A DNA stretch of 64,000 bases, from contig CM119269.1 in the NCBI GenBank assembly GCA_051294375.1, positions 4,918,686-4,982,685 of the forward strand, read 5' to 3'. The position numbers and the translations under genes are program-made. The notes under the pieces were generated by a model. It had not been told where the DNA came from. It saw only the letters and a program-made list of their open reading frames with translations, and did no database searches. The stretch is from Paraspadella gotoi. Taxonomy: Eukaryota > Chaetognatha. Each line of letters opens with the position of its first letter. The stretch's first letter is position 1. Of the stretch, positions 58,972-64,000 are shown in pieces.

Positions 58972-59057
58972 ATGGCCTACGCGATGAAACACAAGAGAAT
59001 TTGGGTCGACTTACCCTTTCTACCGATTGAGAAAATGCTGGAAAAAGGCGGATTCAG
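58972..59057 (+). CDS. Possible first exon, unknown gene (GNAT?)
   Basis: An ATG starts an open stretch of 28 codons ending in phase 2 at a good donor (GTGAGA). It reads MAYAMKHKRIWVDLPFLPIE. Its position right of the GNAT exon at 57850 would suit the missing GNAT start within the same block only if an intermediate exon exists, because the phase does not match and it lies downstream of that exon. The function is unknown. Confidence 0.35.
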
Positions 59058-59102
59058 GTGAGATAGACGTTTGTTAAAGTAAAACCAGCGGAAAACACTT
59101 TC

Positions 59103-59104
<2 letters not shown>

Positions 59105-59144
<40 letters not shown>

Positions 59145-59154
59145 TCAGGAGATT

Positions 59155-59203
<49 letters not shown>

Positions 59204-59644
59204 AAGGAGAGAGAAGAGAGGAGAGAGGGAGGAAAGCCGAGATTATTAAGTCCTAACTCGGAGAAAATTCCTTTTTTTTTTTCCTTTTCTTTGCCATGTA
59301 ATACTATAGTATGTCAAAGTTTAATACTGAAATACTTTAATAATTGTCCTAATAAAATAAATATGTTTTAGGTCCGGAAACTCTGATCTCTCTTGCACCC
59401 TCTCGCGCTCTTACACTCGCGCTCTCTGTTCCTCTCGGTCGTTCTCTCTCTCGTACTATCTATCTCTCTCTCTGACTCGCTCTCTCTCTCTCTCGCTCAC
59501 TCTCGTTAACTCGGGCCACATTTTTTGTTATCGCCCATTTACCTTCGACTTGAGTCTCCGTTTTGAGCAGCGAGTAGTCTAGAGCTGGGCCCAATCACGT
59601 GCTGAGTCTTGGCAACCAATCAGGATATGGAAGATGTACTTCGA

Positions 59645-59683
<39 letters not shown>

Positions 59684-59981
59684 GGCATTCTGCATGACCT
59701 ACTTATAATCAAGGTCGTCTCTAATCTTATACTTTACGATATCTGCAAAGTCAAAGAAACAACAAAAATGAAACAAAGTTCTCGAATTTTTAAAACAATA
59801 TTTAGAAGCGCATAATTATTGTGTGAATCTTTCTTTCTTCCTTTATGTTATTACCATCGTGAATAAATGGTTTTTTTTTAATTCTCTCTTTTTATTACTT
59901 TTTTTGTGTTATTCTTTGTTTCTTTTCTTGTTGGTTTCTTTGTTTGTTTCTTTGTTTGTTTCTTTGTGTGGATTTTTTGTC

Positions 59982-60037
<56 letters not shown>

Positions 60038-60749
60038 TTTTTCTTTTTTCTTTCCTTCTTTTACTTCAGCTTAACCTTTGACCTCGCTCCAGTTTCCAAA
60101 GTTCACCGCCGATCGTCTTATCAGAATATTTCCGCCAACTGAACTCTGAATTTTGGTGGTCCCGCTCTTTCTCTCTCTCTCTCTCTCTCTCTCGTCACTG
60201 TCATTGTCATCTTTTTCCTAATCGTCACAGTTGTCATCGTCATCGCTGTCAGTATCGTCTTCATCGTCGTCATCGTCGCTGTCGTGTTTGTTACAATCTT
60301 TGCCCTCGGGAAAAAAAAACATAATTTTAAGTTTTTTTTAAAACGAAGGACGGACCGACCAAGTGACTCATTCGGGAAGATTCGTCGCTGCCAAAAATTG
60401 ACAAGAAAACGACGTATCGATTATTAATTTCATTACGAAGAAAACTGGATTCGGGGGGAAAAAAATGCAGAACGAATCAGATTTCGAAGAGAGAGAAAAA
60501 CATTGGGGGATCTCGTGTTCGACTGGCGGTTTAGAAAGGCTTGGAGGGCCGGGGTTTCTATTTGACTCCGTTTATTGGAATTGAAATGACAAAGATTGAA
60601 GCGCGCGATAGAAGATTGGCACTTCCGAGAAGGGAACTGAATTCATGGGGGATCTCGAAGAAGGAGGAAAAAAAAAAAATTAAGTCTCGCCCCCTCTCCC
60701 CAATTACTGTCTACTTTTTCACTCGTGCCCACAGCGTCCCCCCACCCAC
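59105..60749. other. Non-coding, microsatellites
   Basis: Contains (CT)n and (GA)n (59105-59220), a CT-rich run (59400-59500), (CT)n (59650-59683), a GTTTCTTT repeat followed by (CTTT)n (59930-60050), (CT)n (60170-60193) and a TCATCG-rich run (60197-60290). I looked here on the minus strand for the missing C-terminal TMLHE exons and did not find them. Confidence 0.6.
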
Positions 60750-62633
60750 CTGTCATAAATATTAAACCTGACCCTCTCCAACCGCCCGTCGACCGGGTCC
60801 TCCACCAGGACTCGATCCATACTCCTCAGGTCAGCCTCGGCGTCGCGATATTCCGCGCCGATAGGAAGCGACGCCAGCGCCGCGTAGTGGGACGGCGCTG
60901 ACTCTTTTAGGCGCTCGGCGGCGCGGAATCCGTCCACCAGGGTCGTTTGACCCCCGGCTCCGTCATGGAACATGCTTCGGGGGGGTACGTGGAAAGGGTC
61001 GGGAGGGTGATGAAAATCAAGCATTGTAAACCTTTGTAAATACTAGTCAAGAAAATATTGAAGAAGATCAGAAAATGACAAGTTTCAGAAGTACCAGAGT
61101 TCTATCCTACCAGTCTGCTCGGTTGCTTGCATTCAAGCTGGTTTTCATTAATAACCCCTTACACGTGAAAGACTTGAATCCCGGTGGCGTATCCCAAATA
61201 GGTGGAGTCATTGTGAGACCCCAACGCCAAGTTGGTGTAGGCCGTGTCCCCTCGTTTCATATCGGCGGTGAAGGTCCAGATGTCGCCGAAGGTCGTCGGT
61301 TGGATGAAGCAGAGGCGTTCGGAGACGAGGCGCGTCCCGGCCGGCGACGCTTCGGCGCCTTCGACGATGGAGAAGCCGAAGCGGACGAGGTTGTCCAGGT
61401 GAGAGCGGAGTCCTTTATTTGGGAGAAAGGGTGGATAAAGCAAGCATCGCTTAGGTCAAAAGGACATTTAATACCTTTTAGTCTTTTTGGTCGAATGAAA
61501 TATTGAAACGGGACTCGAGGCCTCACATTTGAGTCTGAATGAATGCCTATTGCCTAAATATTAAATATTAAACACCGACCCGACTATTTTTCTTACCGAC
61601 CTAATCTTCTTCCTCACCAACATCTCCTTATTCCTTGCCAACATTGACTTTTCTTTCGCCTTATCTTCCTCACCTCGCCGATCTCAACTTTTTCCTCACC
61701 AACATCTCTTAATTCCTTGCCAACATTGACTTTTCTTTCCTCACCTCATCGATCTCAACTTTTTCCTCACCTTCTGCCTCACCGATCTCACCTCCTTCTG
61801 ATTCCATAAAACTTTCAAAATCGACGACCGGCAGCGCCGACTCTTCCCACCGGCGCGCCTCCCACGTCACTTCCGGTTTCGTGGGGGCGTGGCGTCGTCC
61901 GAAGCGAAGAAGGAAGGAGAAGGGGAGAGAAGTCACGTGACCGTCGGACCAGGTCAGGGTGAGAGCTGAGGGAGAGAGGGGAAGGAGAGAGAGAGAGAGT
62001 TTGAAAAGTTCAAATTTTAAATTAATTATGAAATGTGGAACAAATACATATGAGTATTATGACAATGAGAAAGAGGAGTGATTTGAATTTTTGATTAAAA
62101 ATTAATTATGCCCAAAGTGCGGAACAAACACTTCTCTCGGAAAATCGGAGAGAGAGAGAGACTGACTTACTTTCCACTCCGTCTTTATCCTCGACAATCT
62201 TCACGTCTTCGGGTCTTCCGTTCACGTCCACGTCCTCGATCTCCAGGCTGCGCTGCTGCGTCGCCGCGTTGAAGCATCTCTCGCAGCGGCAGTGGTCGCG
62301 AAGCCAGACGAAATGCAGCCGCAGCGGGTCTTCGAATCGCTGCTCGAGGGTGTCGACGCCGGCGTCGGACGCGCCTCGAAATCTCAGCTCCAAGTGATCC
62401 TCGAAAAGTTGGACCGTGGACGCCGTCGTCGAAAGCGGCGACGTTTTTGGCGCCGCGGATAGAGAGCGAGACGATGGAAAGAAGATGGGGCGAGTCCGAG
62501 ATCTATCGAAGTGGACGGTACGCCGATGAACTTCGCTCGTTGGCCTAATTATCTGTAAACTGGACGACAATCTCGTCCGGCGAGATGAGCGGAAACTCGG
62601 CCACAGAGTCGAAAATGATCGAATCGGCAACAT
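60750..62633 (-). CDS. TMLHE: Trimethyllysine dioxygenase, C-terminus missing
   Basis: This 2-oxoglutarate- and Fe(II)-dependent mitochondrial enzyme hydroxylates trimethyllysine, the first step of carnitine synthesis. Exon 1 (62633-62171) starts with an Arg/Ser-rich segment without acids (MLPIRSFSTLWPSFRSSRRT), a typical mitochondrial signal, followed by the DUF971-like domain with FVWLRDHCRCERCFN. Exon 2 (61965-61801) has TLTWSDGHVTSLPFSF and ALPVVDFESFMESEG. Exon 3 (61412-61165) has GLRSHLDNLVRFGFSIVEG, then GDTAYTNLALGSHNDSTYL with the iron-binding His-x-Asp, and GIQVFH. Exon 4 (about 60976-60750) has GGQTTLVDGFRAAERLKE and RVRFNIYDR. Phases agree for exons 1-3. The start of exon 4 is blurred by a G run. 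About 100 residues, with the distal iron-binding His and the Arg for 2-oxoglutarate, are absent from the window. Confidence 0.9.
61606..61767 (+). repeat. Tandem duplication of about 80 bases in TMLHE intron 2
   Basis: CTCACCAACATCTC, then TTCCTTGCCAACATTGACTT, then GATCTCAACTTTTTCCTCAC occur twice in a row. They lie between exons 2 and 3 of TMLHE. Confidence 0.8.
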
Positions 62634-62852
62634 GTTTGGTTGGTCTTATCACAGATTAACTAGTTAAAGACATCAATTACAAAACAAGAATCATTTTTAA
62701 AAAGAAATGAAGAAATGATGGAAGACTCGTTTTTAATTGGAACAATAAAACTTGTCTTTAACGAAAACTCAACGAAAAGAAAGTTTTAACACAATGTCAA
62801 GAAATCGTTTTAAACTGTTTTAAATACGTTCAAATCCAAGATTATACAAAAA

Positions 62853-62883
<31 letters not shown>

Positions 62884-63740
62884 CTCCCGGTGAGATTTAG
62901 ATTTTCAAATTTAAATAGTCCACGACAGTTTCAAAAAGTAATAGAAAGTTCACCGATTTTTCAACACGAGGCCAAGTTTAGACTAACCTCTCTCGGTCTC
63001 TCTCTGCTTATCGCTGATCGTTCAAAAAACTGATCGAGTTAAACGAGTTAATTGAATCGAATCTGAGTTTGGTTTTACCGAGTAAGAAATTTGCACATTG
63101 GCAATTATTTATTAGAATTAAACTCTAATTACTCGTGATTGGATGAATGGATTGGAAGGAAATTTTGTGTGAGAGTAGGAAAGTAAGTGATTGAGCTAGA
63201 TATAAAGTTTCGATGGAATTTGTACGAGTGGAAATGAGTTTAAATGGAAAAAACAAAAGTCATATTTACTTGAAGTATTTTTACTTATATTTAGTCATAA
63301 TTATTATAAATTATATTTATTAAAAATAGGAAAGATAAATTGAAATCTAATTTAGTGTGTCGGTAGGTAGATTTTAAATTAGAAAATCAAAAGATGCATT
63401 TTTTTTATTTTTAAAAGTTTGTTTGTCTCTATTTCTCTCTGATTGATTTATTGATTTATTAATTGTTAATTTGCTTAAATTTTTGATTGAAAAATTTTTT
63501 AATTGATTTAATGAGAACTTATGATTTATAAATTTATGATCTAGTTATGATTCTTTATGTTTCTCTCTCTCTATTTATTTATAAATTTTCTTGTCACATT
63601 CAACCAACATCATTGTATCATTGATTAATGATCGATTATCATCACGTCAATGATCGATTAATATCGTATCTACTATTACAGCATCAATAAATCGTTATCA
63701 TTGCATCGATAAATCCTTCGGTAGCATCGCTTTATTAATT
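62634..63740. other. AT-rich flank upstream of TMLHE
   Basis: No coding signal. Contains an (AAAT)n run (62850-62884). It holds the TMLHE promoter by position, but I see no TATA box or other clear element. Confidence 0.5.
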
Positions 63741-63750
63741 GGGAATCAAC

Positions 63751-63885
63751 AATCGGGAAGTGATGATCGGGAAGTGAAGATTGGGAAGTGATGATCGGGA
63801 AGTGAAGATTGGGAAGTGATGATCGGGAAGTGATGATCGGGAAGTGATGATCGGGAAGTGATGATCGGGAAGTGACCATCGGGAA
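63751..63885 (+). repeat. 14-base minisatellite
   Basis: About ten copies of GGGAAGTGATGATC with variants GGGAAGTGAAGATT. Its minus-strand open frame is only the repeat. Confidence 0.9.
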
Positions 63886-64000
63886 AAAAGACCTTGAATT
63901 GACATTTTTTTCATAAATTTATTTTAAAAATAATTTTAAAAATGATTTTCCGATTCCATCTGCAATTAAAAGACTCATGACTTATCATCTGGTTAGCTGC

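Noticed and set aside
29852-59057. Programmed gene scrambling or exon shuffling as a new biological system
   Set aside because: Block joins lie in microsatellites or N gaps, duplicated noisy ends flank some gaps, and one ordering mistake explains all genes. A biological cause is not needed.
63676-63879. His/Phe/Pro/Ser repeat protein on the minus strand, or a CRISPR-like array
   Set aside because: It is a 14-base tandem minisatellite without unique spacers in an animal genome.

Overview
The window is nuclear DNA from an animal. It shows GT-AG introns in consistent phases, EGF and laminin-G domains, a signal-peptide glycosidase, a tRNA-derived SINE and a DIRS-type retrotransposon. Simple repeats are extremely dense ((CT)n, (GA)n, (ATT)n and above all (ACG/CGT)n), and coding exons are CpG-rich with G or C at most third codon positions. 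I think it is an invertebrate but cannot name the phylum. The sequence is a draft scaffold with 15 runs of N and patches that look like noisy gap-fill.

Layout. 1-29.4 kb is mostly microsatellites, minisatellites and gaps with only a few weak orphan exon candidates. 29.85-41.4 kb holds pieces of an NAGPA-like 'uncovering enzyme' gene around a decayed DIRS retrotransposon (32.55-38.0 kb, minus strand). 41.4-45.9 kb holds laminin-G and EGF exons. 46.2-49.3 kb holds the 3' half of a PRPSAP gene. 50.5-53.7 kb holds the TATA promoter, membrane segment and first EGF exons of an EGF gene. 54.5-58.1 kb holds the rest of PRPSAP and a GNAT acetyltransferase gene. 58.1-58.9 kb is a SINE cluster. 60.75-62.6 kb is a minus-strand trimethyllysine dioxygenase (TMLHE) gene without its C-terminal exons.

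The main result is that four plus-strand genes are cut into blocks. The exons inside a block are in order, but the blocks run in reverse order along the window while keeping their strand. Read block by block from right to left (57.8-59.1, 55.3-57.5, 53.9-55.0, 46.1-53.7, 41.4-46.0, 32.5-41.4, 32.3-32.46, 31.4-32.3, 30.8-31.3, 29.85-30.7 kb), the genes become linear: GNAT -> PRPSAP -> EGF/LamG -> DIRS -> NAGPA. Most joins between blocks lie in microsatellites or an N gap. The simplest explanation is a scaffolding error (contig order reversed without flipping the contigs) rather than biology. No novel defence, biosynthetic or similar system was found.

The genes do not form one pathway: PRPSAP regulates PRPP synthesis, TMLHE starts carnitine synthesis, NAGPA finishes the mannose-6-phosphate lysosomal tag, and the EGF/LamG protein is a surface or matrix protein.
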